NCBI RefSeq assembly: GCF_900129665.1
Contig: NZ_FQWL01000001.1
Coordinates: 248,001-312,000, forward strand
DNA length: 64,000 bases
Direction of reading: 5' to 3'
Origin: Flagellimonas flava
Lineage (GTDB): Bacteria; Bacteroidota; Bacteroidia; Flavobacteriales; Flavobacteriaceae
Shown: in pieces, positions 27,091 through 36,033 of the stretch
Layout of the letters: every line of letters begins with the position of its first letter
Position numbering within the stretch: the first letter of the stretch is position 1
Made by a program: the position numbers and the translations under genes
The notes under the pieces: generated by a model
What the model saw: the letters and a program-made list of their open reading frames with translations, nothing else
What the model was told of the DNA's origin: nothing
Databases searched by the model: none

Positions 27091-28569
27091 CTACTCGCCA
27101 AGAACATCCTGCATATATTTTTTGATATTGGGGTCCCCATAGATTTTCCCAATCATTTCCTTATACAACTCAGTAAATCGCTTGTTTTTGGAAAGATTAC
27201 CAAAAAGTGATTCTTGCTCTAGAAATGCCAAAGGTTCTGTGGCGGTTTTTCTGGCTGCTTCATGAAGTTGTACTGCCATAGCATCAATTATTTCAGTAGG
27301 CCTTCCATCCTTATTGATTCTTTTGTCAGAATAATAGCACCATGCAGCAAGTATAAATGTGGCAAATTTAATGCTGCCATCTTGCTCTAAATTTTCAATC
27401 AGTGTTGGAATCAAGAATTTTGGAAGTTTGGCCGAACTTTCTGAGCAGATTCTGCTAACGCTATCCTTAATATTGGGATTGCCGAAACGAATTTCTAAGT
27501 TATCTTTGTAGTCCTCCATATCGATTCCTTCTATGGAACCTAAAATAGGGGTAACTTCCTTATCCATAAAGCCTCTCATAAACTTTCTAAAGGTTTCATC
27601 GCGCATGCAGGAATCAATGGTAGGATGCCCATGTATTGCCCCTGTTATTCCCAAGACAGAATGCCCCGCATTCAACAATCGTATCTTCATTTTTTCATAG
27701 GGCGTCACATCAGGAACGAATTGTACCCCTAAATTTTCAAGTTGTGGTCTACCATTTGAAAAATTGTCTTCAACAACCCATTGGATGAAAGGCTCACATA
27801 CTACGGGCCATTTATCCTGCAAATCATATTCATTTTTTAGATAGTCTATTATCTCCTTTGTAGTCACAGGAGTAATTCTGTCAACCATACTATTCGGAAA
27901 GCTGACTTCTTTTTCTATCCAACTAGCTAACTGAGGGTCTTGTTTTTTTGCGAAAGCCAATACCATTTTACGGGCGGCAGCACCATTGTGCTGAATATTA
28001 TCGCAGGACATGATTGTAAATGGTGGGAATCCGTTGGCTCGTCTTTTTTTGAGTGCTGCGGTCAAATAGCCGTAAACCGTTTTGGGTTCATTCGGATTTC
28101 TCAGTTCATGTTGTATGTCAGGATTTTCAAAATCGAACTCTCCGGTTGATGGATTAAAATTATATCCTCCTTCGGTGATGGTCAACGATACAATTTTAGT
28201 GGTTTCACTTGCCAATTTATCGATAACGGCTTGAGGGTCATCGACCGCCAATAGAAACTCCGCAATAGAACCGATGATTTCATTTTCAATGTCCCCATTG
28301 GGGTGCTGGGTGACCAAGGTATAAAGACCATCCTGTTCTTTTAAGACATTGTACATGTTACGGTCTCCTTCCCGTAGACCCACACCACAGATTGCCCAAT
28401 TATCAGCATCATCTTTTTGTAACAATAGATGAATGTAGTAGGCCTGATGCGAACGATGAAAACCACCAACCCCGATATGGACAATTCCTGTTGCTAATGA
28501 TTTTCTGTCATATTCGGGACAGGAAATTCGATTTGAAAGATTGTCAAGATTTTTCTGATTTAACTCCAT
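27091..28569 (-). CDS. mtlK: Mannitol 2-dehydrogenase
   Basis: 492 residues, almost the length of Pseudomonas fluorescens mannitol 2-dehydrogenase (493), which it resembles end to end. NAD-binding region HIGVGGFHRSHQAYY (residues 31-45); ITEGGYN; MSCDNIQHNG (187-196); catalytic Lys295, Asn300 and His303 in MKIRLLNAGH fall at the same numbers as in that enzyme. It oxidises D-mannitol to fructose with NAD+ in the cytoplasm. Fructuronate reductases are relatives but match less well. Second gene after the NCS1 transporter (17-bp gap); no fructokinase is in the window. Confidence 0.9.
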   Translation of the reverse strand: MELNQKNLDNLSNRISCPEYDRKSLATGIVHIGVGGFHRSHQAYYIHLLLQKDDADNWAICGVGLREGDRNMYNVLKEQDGLYTLVTQHPNGDIENEIIGSIAEFLLAVDDPQAVIDKLASETTKIVSLTITEGGYNFNPSTGEFDFENPDIQHELRNPNEPKTVYGYLTAALKKRRANGFPPFTIMSCDNIQHNGAAARKMVLAFAKKQDPQLASWIEKEVSFPNSMVDRITPVTTKEIIDYLKNEYDLQDKWPVVCEPFIQWVVEDNFSNGRPQLENLGVQFVPDVTPYEKMKIRLLNAGHSVLGITGAIHGHPTIDSCMRDETFRKFMRGFMDKEVTPILGSIEGIDMEDYKDNLEIRFGNPNIKDSVSRICSESSAKLPKFLIPTLIENLEQDGSIKFATFILAAWCYYSDKRINKDGRPTEIIDAMAVQLHEAARKTATEPLAFLEQESLFGNLSKNKRFTELYKEMIGKIYGDPNIKKYMQDVLGE

Positions 28570-28586
28570 TTCTACTTTTCTACAGA

Positions 28587-30305
28587 TTAAGATCCAATTT
28601 TCACCTTATTCCTTTTCATTGCCCAATACGCAGTAACGAAATAGGTAACCGTACAGACAAATCCATAGAAATAAAAGGTTTCCCGGTTGACGATATAGTC
28701 CTTTTCCGTAGCACTACCAAACAACACCTTTGCTGCCAATATTAAAGTAATTGACAAAGCAGTCACCGCTAGGACTTTTAATGCTTTTGTAAATAAAGAA
28801 TTGTCCTTTGGTGGGGTTGGTTCTTCAGCAGCCAACTTTTCGTGGTACTCATCAACCAGTTCATTGAACTCTTTTTCCTTAGCTTCTGCTTCTGGATAGG
28901 TTTTTTTGGCACCATAACGACCCGCTAAAAATGTATATAAAATAGTAGTGAAAAACCATGTTGGAATAAATAGATAATAGAAAGACATGACATCTAAAAA
29001 GTTTAGACCAAAACCGAATACTAACCCCAATCCCCAAGAAGCAACAGCGGGTATGCTGGTTAGGTAGTCTTGATACTTTGACCAATAACGTGTATATCCG
29101 ATTCTGGGAAACACTTGATGTTCAGCAAACACAATAGCTCCGACAGGAACCACCAATAGGCCTGCATATGTCAGCAAGGGAAGTATCTGGGAGAACACAA
29201 AGGGAAAACAAGCAATGATAACCATAGCAATTCCCACTACCATGGTGGTCTTTCGACGGGAGAAACTGGAAAATATGGCTTGTGCCGCCAATCCTGCACG
29301 ATACAGATTGGTGATGGCTGTTGTCCATCCCGCCACAATAACAATCACAAAACCTGACCATCCTAATGCATAGTAAGCCACATCACCGGGGTCAAGCTCC
29401 ACAATGGTCTTTCCTAAAATCACAGCAGCTCCAGCTCCCATAATTCCAGCGGCAATCCAAGCAATATAATGACCAAATAGCATTCCCGTACTTGTTGCCA
29501 ATCCGTAGGATTTCTTCTTTGCGAATCGCAATAAAGCCATATCAATTAAGCCAAAATGTGTAATGGTATTTGCAGCCCATCCAAAACCGATAACCTCGAC
29601 CAATCCTATACCGCTTTCCCCATCACTATTTATGCCCGTCCATATGGATAGATTCCCAATATCCACAAATTCAGACCAGCTACCAGGAAGCGGTTTCTCC
29701 AAAACACTTAACGAAAGGGCAGGGAGCAACACCAATGCACCGCTGGTAAACATAGTAAATAGCCATGGTGCACATATCCCTGAAAAATCAGAAACGGCGT
29801 TAAAACCATAGATGGCTACATAGACCACAACCATACCGACCAAGAAAACAATTAATATGAACCAAAAGTTTGTGGGATACCAATTCAGCTGCGCAGGAAT
29901 ATCAAAGGCGAATCGCACAGCAGTTGCCGAGACCGTTACCATTGCCGCAGAAATAACCGTGAATATGAGCACATTGGCCCAATCGTACAAGTATGACATT
30001 TTCTTGCCTGCAATCTTTTTGAGATAGGTATAAAGGCTTAATCGGGTGTCAACGGCAATCGGAGAAGTAATCAAAGTCCAGCTTAATACGGCCAATATAT
30101 TTCCAATGAGCAGACCTATGACTATATCCATGGTCTTGGCACCTAAGGCAACAAAAGTGGCTCCTATGACAAACTCGGTTGCTGCCACATGTTCGGCCGC
30201 ATATAGCCCTGCAAAATGAGTCCAGTCGTGAAGTTTATGTTTTGGAACTGGCAGTTGTTCTTCCTGCATTTGTTCCAATTTCGAAAAGTTACTCGAATTC
30301 TTCAT
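28587..30305 (-). CDS. NCS1-family (purine/cytosine permease-like) transporter
   Basis: 572 residues with about 12 membrane helices plus a long cytoplasmic C-terminal segment and a last helix pair. HDWTHFAGLYAAEHVAATEF near residue 30 and the TSPIAVDTRLSLYTY loop are typical of nucleobase:cation symporter-1 proteins. Known members move nucleobases, hydantoins, thiamine or related compounds with Na+ or H+. It is co-transcribed with mannitol 2-dehydrogenase, so polyol uptake is plausible but unproven. At 572 residues it is longer than the ~420-490 of CodB-type members. Confidence 0.85.
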   Translation of the reverse strand: MKNSSNFSKLEQMQEEQLPVPKHKLHDWTHFAGLYAAEHVAATEFVIGATFVALGAKTMDIVIGLLIGNILAVLSWTLITSPIAVDTRLSLYTYLKKIAGKKMSYLYDWANVLIFTVISAAMVTVSATAVRFAFDIPAQLNWYPTNFWFILIVFLVGMVVVYVAIYGFNAVSDFSGICAPWLFTMFTSGALVLLPALSLSVLEKPLPGSWSEFVDIGNLSIWTGINSDGESGIGLVEVIGFGWAANTITHFGLIDMALLRFAKKKSYGLATSTGMLFGHYIAWIAAGIMGAGAAVILGKTIVELDPGDVAYYALGWSGFVIVIVAGWTTAITNLYRAGLAAQAIFSSFSRRKTTMVVGIAMVIIACFPFVFSQILPLLTYAGLLVVPVGAIVFAEHQVFPRIGYTRYWSKYQDYLTSIPAVASWGLGLVFGFGLNFLDVMSFYYLFIPTWFFTTILYTFLAGRYGAKKTYPEAEAKEKEFNELVDEYHEKLAAEEPTPPKDNSLFTKALKVLAVTALSITLILAAKVLFGSATEKDYIVNRETFYFYGFVCTVTYFVTAYWAMKRNKVKIGS

Positions 30306-30840
30306 ATCGTGTTTGGTGGTTTTATTTAGAGAACTGAAAGAGGCAAATTCTTAAACTTACCATGAAAGATAGAGAAATAAGGGCGACTTTGGAATGATAG
30401 TAAGGTTTTCACGAGATACTTTGCCAGAAAAACTTGGTCTTAACAGTCGCAAATTTTAAGCGACATTTTAAATTGAATTATAAAAGTTGATTTCAGACTA
30501 TTTCACATAGCCTAATGTGATTTTAGTTATATTTAACGGCCGTTTTATTGGATTCAGCAGAAGAGTTAATTACAATTATTAACCCAGTCCCATTTCTCGT
30601 CTTTTTTATTAGTTTCGTTATTTAAAGTTTTATGGAACGCATAGGTGCTTCAATTTTTACAAGTATTGGCCCATTTTTGATGTTAAAAATGTATTCCATA
30701 ATGCTGGTTGTAGCCAATTAATCACTAGTTTTATGAAAGCAAGAAAGTCAGCTCGAAAAGTTACCTATTCGGTTACCTATCTTGCGAAAGTCAACGCAAA
30801 ATATTGATAGTGAGATGATTGTGCTTTTATTCATAGTGCT
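30306..30840. other. AT-rich non-coding right end of the cassette
   Basis: No convincing gene in 535 bp. It holds the leader of the NCS1 gene (minus strand), two tiny open frames (30632-30721, MERIGASIF..., and 30733-30804, MKARKSARK...) that look like chance or remnants, and the arm-like repeat at 30760-30779. The remaining gap up to 31260 is the second repeat copy and the leader of the AraC gene. Confidence 0.6.
30760..30779 (+). repeat. Arm-like repeat GTTACCTA-TTCG-GTTACCTA, right copy
   Basis: Identical to 26946-26965 and 62 bp inside the right boundary of the cassette; same orientation as the left copy. Confidence 0.75.
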
Positions 30841-30873
30841 GTCATCCCGACTTTTAACATTTTTTAACAACTA

Positions 30874-30910
30874 AACTCTGGTAACCCCTTGATTGCCAGA
30901 GTTTTTTTTG
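30874..30910 (+). terminator. Duplicated tRNA-Pro terminator
   Basis: Same 11-bp stem as 26856-26885 with one G-U pair and the same T run. No gene ends just before it, so it is explained only by the duplication. Confidence 0.75.
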
Positions 30911-30950
30911 TTTTTAGATTCCCATTAATAACAGCGGTTTTTGTGGAAGA

Positions 30951-31046
30951 ATGACTTCCAAAGGTTACCTATTTTATAAGTGTTTTTGGAATCCCAATGT
31001 TTATCCGTCTTACGAGACTGGGTTGGAGGGCAGATACGATGAATAA
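30951..31046 (+). CDS. Possible 31-residue small protein in repeat copy 2
   Basis: ATG to TAA, MTSKGYLFYKCFW and ending GRYDE. Frame-matched partner of 26933-27040; the 43-bp identity after the stop starts at the GAT GAA TAA end of both frames. Function unknown and coding status doubtful. Confidence 0.22.
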   Translation: MTSKGYLFYKCFWNPNVYPSYETGLEGRYDE

Positions 31047-31260
31047 CAAAAATCTAAACTGACTAATAAGTCCCAAAAAGGTTCTTTTTGTGGGATTATC
31101 TATAGCTTATATAATAATACCATTGACATGTTACAATTCTCATGGGATATAAATCTTGAATTTTGCAGCCCATTTGGCAAATGTCAGATTCTAACATGGG
31201 AATCTTTTTTTTGACTGCTTTTACATCCACCCATGGAATTATCGTTACTTTGACTATAAT

Positions 31261-32415
31261 ATGGAAATTCCTATACATATTGATTTTATAGCCTTAGTTA
31301 TACTGTTAGGGGTTTTTCTTGGCCTATTCGTGTCCTACTTCATCATTAAAAAATCACTACGCAACAATCTTCCCAACCTCTTTATGGGGCTTTTTATTCT
31401 CGCCATATCCTTGACGATGCTGGAAGGCTGGCTGAATTACACAGGGTATATTTTTAAGTTTTTATGGTTATCGAATTTTGCTGAGCCACTGAACTTTTTA
31501 ATGGCGGGATTACTCTATTTATTTATCGACTCACAACTTGATGGCCATGGGAAAAAATATTATTGGGTGCATTTTATCCCTTCACTGTTCTGGTTTGGCA
31601 TTTGTATGTTTTATTTCTTGCAACCGGATGCGGTGAAATTTAATGATAGTCTTGAGGTAATGGATATGGATTATCCCAGATTAGATGAAAACCAAACTTT
31701 TTCAGATGATCCCCTTGGCGTTCGCAATTATACAAATCTATTGACGGGCATTTATTTTGTAGTTTACATAATTCTTGGGTCACGTAAACTATTGCTTAAA
31801 ACCAAATCTTCGGGAGAGTCAATTTTTGTGACGAAAAACAAAACCCTTAAGGCTATTCGTAATATCTCGTTGCATATCATAATCGTGACGATAATCTTTA
31901 TTCTGGTAAAGAATACTTTTCATGACGACGTAGGTGACCATTTTATATATCTCTATGTTTCTTTTATGATATTTATGACCGCGATCCAAATCATGAATCA
32001 ATCTACCTATTACAATGAGGTTTCTTCCTTTTTAGAAGTTCCATCGCTAAAATATATAAAGTCATCTTTAGAGGAATCTGAAAAAAATACCATTCTCGAG
32101 AACATTTTATCCCAAATGGAGAATGAAAAATACTTTAAAAGTAGTACGGCCTCATTGTCTGGGTTAGCGAAAGCCATTCATGAAACCCCGCATCATGTTT
32201 CACAGGTCATAAATGAGAAAATTGGTAAGTCTTTTTTCGAGCTTTTGGCAACCTATCGTGTCAAGGAAGCGCAGGCCATTTTAAAAACGGATTTGGGTAA
32301 AAAACTGACCATTGAAGAAGTTGCGGAACGTGTGGGCTACAACTCGAAGTCCGCCTTCAATTCCGCTTTTAAGAAAATTACTTCTAAGACTCCCTCCGCC
32401 TTTCGGAATTCGTAA
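31261..32415 (+). CDS. Membrane-anchored AraC-family transcriptional regulator
   Basis: 384 residues. About seven N-terminal hydrophobic helices (residues ~8-245, from FIALVILLGVFLGLFVSYFII) are followed by a cytoplasmic linker and a C-terminal AraC helix-turn-helix pair (residues ~285-384, with LSGLAKAIHETPHHVSQVIN and TIEEVAERVGYNSKSAFNSA). This build suggests sensing at or through the inner membrane. It starts 174 bp after the second att-like repeat. Its targets are unclear; candidates are the acyltransferase operon downstream or the divergent mannitol genes. Confidence 0.85.
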   Translation: MEIPIHIDFIALVILLGVFLGLFVSYFIIKKSLRNNLPNLFMGLFILAISLTMLEGWLNYTGYIFKFLWLSNFAEPLNFLMAGLLYLFIDSQLDGHGKKYYWVHFIPSLFWFGICMFYFLQPDAVKFNDSLEVMDMDYPRLDENQTFSDDPLGVRNYTNLLTGIYFVVYIILGSRKLLLKTKSSGESIFVTKNKTLKAIRNISLHIIIVTIIFILVKNTFHDDVGDHFIYLYVSFMIFMTAIQIMNQSTYYNEVSSFLEVPSLKYIKSSLEESEKNTILENILSQMENEKYFKSSTASLSGLAKAIHETPHHVSQVINEKIGKSFFELLATYRVKEAQAILKTDLGKKLTIEEVAERVGYNSKSAFNSAFKKITSKTPSAFRNS

Positions 32416-32537
32416 CTCACTGATATACAATATAAAAATGTGCTTTCCGATAAGGACGAACACCGTACTTATAGGCTAGGTCGTTGGAAGGGGGCGTTGT
32501 ACAATAGCTTTGTTTCATAATCAAAGAACGAACAGTT

Positions 32538-33722
32538 ATGTACACACAGGCTACACCTAAAAAACCAAGAAAGTATTTTATCGATTGGCTAAGAATCGGA
32601 CTTATAATAAGCGTATTCTTCTTTCATGTTGGAATGATTTTTAGACCGGAACAATGGCACGTGAACAGTGCGGAATCATTTGAGTTTTTAGACCCTATAA
32701 TGTGGTGGTTACATCTATGGCGCATGCCCCTATTGTTTCTGGTCTCTGGTATCGGAACATTCTACGCTATGGGCCATAGAACAACTTGGCAATATGTGAA
32801 AGAGCGATTAAGAAGACTGTATATCCCATTTACAGTCGGCTTTTTCACTTTAGTACCACTTATGGTCTATATAGAACGAATTGACCAATACGGCTCATTC
32901 TTGGATTTCATCCCCCATATGTTCGATGGAGGACCTTATCCAGTTGGAAATATCTCATGGCACCACTTATGGTTTATTCTGTACTTACTTTTGATATCCT
33001 TATTGATAGCGCCATTTTTAAACTATACCAAAAGTGGACATTACAATATGGTCAGGGGAAAATTGATAAACATTGCCTCAAGGAAAATGGGGTTGAATTG
33101 GCTGTTGCCCGTTCTTATCATTTCCCAGGTTATTTTGAGACAGTATTTTCCAAACAGCACCCATGCCCTTTATAATGATTGGGCTTACTTTTCCTATTAC
33201 TTGTTATTCTTCTTGGGCGGATTTATCCTATTCACAAGTGACAAAGTAATTAGGGCTCTTACCAAGGATAGGCGATTGTACTTGTATCAAACAATCCTAT
33301 TTACAGTATTGCTCTTTTCATTGCCATCGATTTTCGGAGAACCTTCCATAGTTCAGGATTACTCTCGAGGAATAACCGAAATGGTCATTTCATTGTCCTG
33401 CGGATTGACGGCAATCGGCTATTGTAAAAGATACTTTAACAAAGATCATGTATCACGAAAAGCATTGAATGAAGCCATTTATCCCTTTTACCTTTTGCAT
33501 CAGCCTGCCTTGATTTTTGTAGGCTATGTCGTCTTACAATGGGATGTTTCTTATGGAATACAAGCAATTTTAATAACCCTAATATCATTGGTGTTCATTA
33601 TAGGATGTTATTGGTTCATTCAAAAATTCAATGTTCTGAGAGTTGTTTTTGGAATGAAGCCAAAAAAGAAACAAGGTGTTCTAGCCAACGCACTCCCTAA
33701 ATCCCCCGTATTTGACAAATAA
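32538..33722 (+). CDS. Acyltransferase family 3 membrane protein (OpgC/OafA-like)
   Basis: 394 residues, about ten membrane helices. RKYFIDWLRIGLIISVFFFHVG at the N-terminus carries the Asp/Arg and the helix-1 His typical of the Acyl_transf_3 superfamily, followed by LWRMPLLFLVSGIGTF. Members transfer acyl groups such as acetyl or succinyl to sugars or other envelope molecules. The acceptor is unknown. It lies 122 bp after the AraC gene and 25 bp before the next gene, so it may start a small operon. Confidence 0.85.
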   Translation: MYTQATPKKPRKYFIDWLRIGLIISVFFFHVGMIFRPEQWHVNSAESFEFLDPIMWWLHLWRMPLLFLVSGIGTFYAMGHRTTWQYVKERLRRLYIPFTVGFFTLVPLMVYIERIDQYGSFLDFIPHMFDGGPYPVGNISWHHLWFILYLLLISLLIAPFLNYTKSGHYNMVRGKLINIASRKMGLNWLLPVLIISQVILRQYFPNSTHALYNDWAYFSYYLLFFLGGFILFTSDKVIRALTKDRRLYLYQTILFTVLLFSLPSIFGEPSIVQDYSRGITEMVISLSCGLTAIGYCKRYFNKDHVSRKALNEAIYPFYLLHQPALIFVGYVVLQWDVSYGIQAILITLISLVFIIGCYWFIQKFNVLRVVFGMKPKKKQGVLANALPKSPVFDK

Positions 33723-33747
33723 TTGGTTCAACCCTTAAAAAACAAAG

Positions 33748-34452
33748 ATGAAACTATTCAGAAAAATTCGTCAGACTCTTATCAAAGAGGGAAACTTGAA
33801 ACGATACCTGCTATATGCCTTTGGGGAAATTCTGTTGGTCATGATCGGGATAAGTTTGGCCTTTCAAGTCAATAACTGGAACGATAACCGAATAAAGGGC
33901 AATGCTGAGATTCGATATTATGAAAATGTACGTAATCAGATAGCGAACGATAGAGAATTGATTTTGGAGCAAATGAACATGAACAAGAGCTTTATGTTTC
34001 AATTTAATTACGCCAACGAAATTCTGGAAGATAATAATAGAAGCAAGATGGACACTCTGGGGCTTATTGTTCGCAAACTGACCCAATATACCGATTTTGA
34101 CCGTCAGGGGAATATTTATGAGACCTTGGTAAACAGTGGAGAGATCAAATTCTTACGTAATCACGATATCATTAATGGGATTCGACTCCTAGAGGAAAAA
34201 TACCTGTATATCAATCGAATGGAGAACATTCATTATGATGCTATGATGAATTATGTAGTGCCAGGTATAACTCCCCTTTTAAAATTTTCGGACGGGAAAA
34301 TTCAGAGCCCTGATGAATTGTACACTTATAAATTTCAAAATCTAGTACTCGCTCTGCTACAAATCATGGAAGAAAAGGACAAGGTATATCAAGAAGCTTT
34401 GAACGAAATTGAAGTGATTACAGCTGAAATAAGCGAAGAACTTCTATCCTGA
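33748..34452 (+). CDS. DUF6090-type single-pass membrane protein
   Basis: 234 residues. N-terminal MKLFRKIRQTLIKEGNLKRY then one membrane helix (YAFGEILLVMIGISLAFQV, residues ~28-46) and NNWND, the hallmark of a family common in marine Bacteroidota and annotated as DUF6090. The rest is a helical, charged, probably periplasmic domain. Function is not known. It is 25 bp after the acyltransferase gene. Confidence 0.75.
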   Translation: MKLFRKIRQTLIKEGNLKRYLLYAFGEILLVMIGISLAFQVNNWNDNRIKGNAEIRYYENVRNQIANDRELILEQMNMNKSFMFQFNYANEILEDNNRSKMDTLGLIVRKLTQYTDFDRQGNIYETLVNSGEIKFLRNHDIINGIRLLEEKYLYINRMENIHYDAMMNYVVPGITPLLKFSDGKIQSPDELYTYKFQNLVLALLQIMEEKDKVYQEALNEIEVITAEISEELLS

Positions 34453-34504
34453 ATTTTAACATAACACATTTTAAATATTAATAAATCAATTGAAAACAAT
34501 CAAA

Positions 34505-35398
34505 ATGAGAACAGTTACAATGAAAACAAGTAAAAATCAAATGAAAATTACAATGATGGCAATAATGTCCATCTTATTTATCTCATCATGTAATAACGAC
34601 GATGACAATGGTAATTCGCAACCGAATGCAAGTAGGAATGAACCACAGCAGGTAAGTATCGATTTGGGCACACACAAATTAGAAACTTATAGCCAAATCA
34701 ATGATGCAGAATATCTTGTTGTATTTGAATCTGGACTTGGTTATGGTGCTTTCGAGTGGTTCACAACAGGAATTGTAGACGAAATTGGAGATTTATCTGA
34801 TGTATTGCTTTATGATAGAGCAGGTTATAACAATTCCGAAATAGGTCCAGGGCCAAGAGATATTGAGACTTTAACCTCCGATTTAGAAATGGTCGTGGAG
34901 CCCTATTTAAATGGAAGAAAAGTGATACTCGTTTGTCATTCTCTTGGAGGACTAATTGCTAGAGATTATGCAATCAAAAATCCAGATAAAGTAGCATCAA
35001 TCCTTTTTATTGATCCAACACATGAATCTTTTCACAATCTTAATCAAGCTAAAGAAGATTTCGTCTATGAAATTTATGTAGGTCTTTTTGGAACGGAAAA
35101 TCATGGAGCACCAATGGAAGCCAGAGAATTAATAGAAGATGATACATATGCCACAACCTTAACAGATTTGCCGAACATACCCATAACGGTGCTTACAAGT
35201 ATGAAACAGGATCAGAATAATAACGATACCGATGAACTTCATGAAGGTACTAGACAAACTTGGTATGATGCACACGAAGAATTAGGTTTTGGTATCTCTG
35301 ACTTTACTCATATTAGTACGGTAGACTCAGGACATGGTATAAATTTCGAGGAGCCAGGTCTAGTAATAGAACACATCAAAATATTATTATCAAAGTAG
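34505..35398 (+). CDS. Alpha/beta-hydrolase lipoprotein
   Basis: About 298 residues from ATG 34505; ATG 34520 or 34541 are other starts, and the latter gives a compact lipoprotein signal MKITMMAIMSILFISSC. After an acidic DDDDN linker comes an alpha/beta-hydrolase fold: LVCHSLGGLIARDYA contains the nucleophile Ser in a Gly-replaced elbow (C-H-S-L-G), Asp in LFIDPTHE and a late His in DSGHGI. It is probably a surface or periplasmic esterase, lipase or peptidase-like enzyme. Substrate unknown. Confidence 0.8.
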   Translation: MRTVTMKTSKNQMKITMMAIMSILFISSCNNDDDNGNSQPNASRNEPQQVSIDLGTHKLETYSQINDAEYLVVFESGLGYGAFEWFTTGIVDEIGDLSDVLLYDRAGYNNSEIGPGPRDIETLTSDLEMVVEPYLNGRKVILVCHSLGGLIARDYAIKNPDKVASILFIDPTHESFHNLNQAKEDFVYEIYVGLFGTENHGAPMEARELIEDDTYATTLTDLPNIPITVLTSMKQDQNNNDTDELHEGTRQTWYDAHEELGFGISDFTHISTVDSGHGINFEEPGLVIEHIKILLSK

Positions 35399-35438
35399 AA
35401 TTGACAATTAAAAATCAAAGAATTAAAAGTAAATCAAA

Positions 35439-35876
35439 ATGAAAGCAATAAACAAAATTTTAGTAGGACTAACATTGCTGGTAGTATGGTCAGCCAGTGT
35501 TACAGCTCAAGAATTAAAGGTAGAAGCGGTATCTTCTGTAAGCATTGATGAACTTCCCGAATACGTGGTTGTTACTTCAGAGAATACCAAACTTATTGGG
35601 GGAATCAATATAAACATTGATTATAAAAAATCTGATTATGAAAAGGTTTTAAAGGAACTGGAATCCTTACTTCAAAACAGGAAAAAACTTCGAATCAGAA
35701 ATCAAACCGATTTATTGAACGCCATGTCCAAACTTGGCTTTGAGTATGTCAATGCCTATAATGGCAAAGAGAACAATATAAGTCTTGGTTCAGGAAAGGA
35801 TGTAGAAGTAATCGGTGGTCAGGCCAAGTACCGTGTTAACATGGTATTCAAAAAGAAGGAAAAGTATCAGAGTTGA
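35439..35876 (+). CDS. Small secreted protein of unknown function
   Basis: 145 residues. Signal peptide MKAINKILVGLTLLVVWSASVTAQ with a likely cut after residue 23, then a compact alpha/beta domain (GININIDYKKSDYEKVLKEL, NAMSKLGFEYVNAYN). The phrase GFEYVNAYN resembles a DUF6705/lipocalin-free periplasmic group, but I cannot assign a family. It sits 40 bp after the hydrolase gene and before a strong terminator, so it is the last gene of this plus-strand run. Confidence 0.65.
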   Translation: MKAINKILVGLTLLVVWSASVTAQELKVEAVSSVSIDELPEYVVVTSENTKLIGGININIDYKKSDYEKVLKELESLLQNRKKLRIRNQTDLLNAMSKLGFEYVNAYNGKENNISLGSGKDVEVIGGQAKYRVNMVFKKKEKYQS

Positions 35877-35891
35877 TTTAAAAAAGAAACG

Positions 35892-35936
35892 AAAACCAAT
35901 GAGCACAAACAGGTTACGATTGAGCTCATTGGTTTT
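35892..35936 (+). terminator. Hairpin terminator after the 35.4-kb gene
   Basis: A perfect 13-bp stem (35892-35904 with 35924-35936), 19-base loop, A tract before and T tract after. Confidence 0.8.
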
Positions 35937-36033
35937 TAATTTTATGAATGCCTATAGACCCGAACAACTAAGACGAATAGACCTTTTTAAAAGGGAATTT
36001 TGGTCAACTCAAAACTCTTTTTGGATTCAGGAG

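Larger units (their letters stand above)
26823..30840. mobile_element. Putative tRNA-Pro-integrated 4.0-kb mannitol cassette
   Basis: The segment starts within the tRNA-Pro 3' end and stops exactly where that 3' end (GTCATCCCGA) recurs at 30841. Inside are only mannitol 2-dehydrogenase and an NCS1 transporter. The 20-bp sequence GTTACCTATTCGGTTACCTA, itself two 8-bp repeats 12 bp apart, lies near both ends (26946-26965 and 30760-30779), where arm-type integrase sites would be. No integrase, excisionase or transposase gene is present, so it is either decayed or mobilised in trans. The alternative is a plain tandem duplication with later insertion. Confidence 0.5.
30841..31087 (+). repeat. Direct repeat copy 2, att-like, with tRNA 3' end fragment
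   Basis: Begins with the last 10 bases of tRNA-Pro and repeats the terminator hairpin (30874-30884 with 30893-30903, one A to G change that keeps a G-U pair). It lacks the rest of the tRNA. It ends near 31087, 174 bp before the AraC regulator. Confidence 0.8.

Noticed and set aside
27091..28569. Fructuronate reductase (uxuB) linked to alginate
   Set aside because: Length and the positions Lys295, Asn300, His303 match mannitol 2-dehydrogenase; no uxuA/uxaC neighbours.
30632..30804. Two tiny frames (29 and 23 residues) in the cassette right end
   Set aside because: Too short, no homologous copy in frame and no initiation signal; one merely crosses the arm-like repeat.
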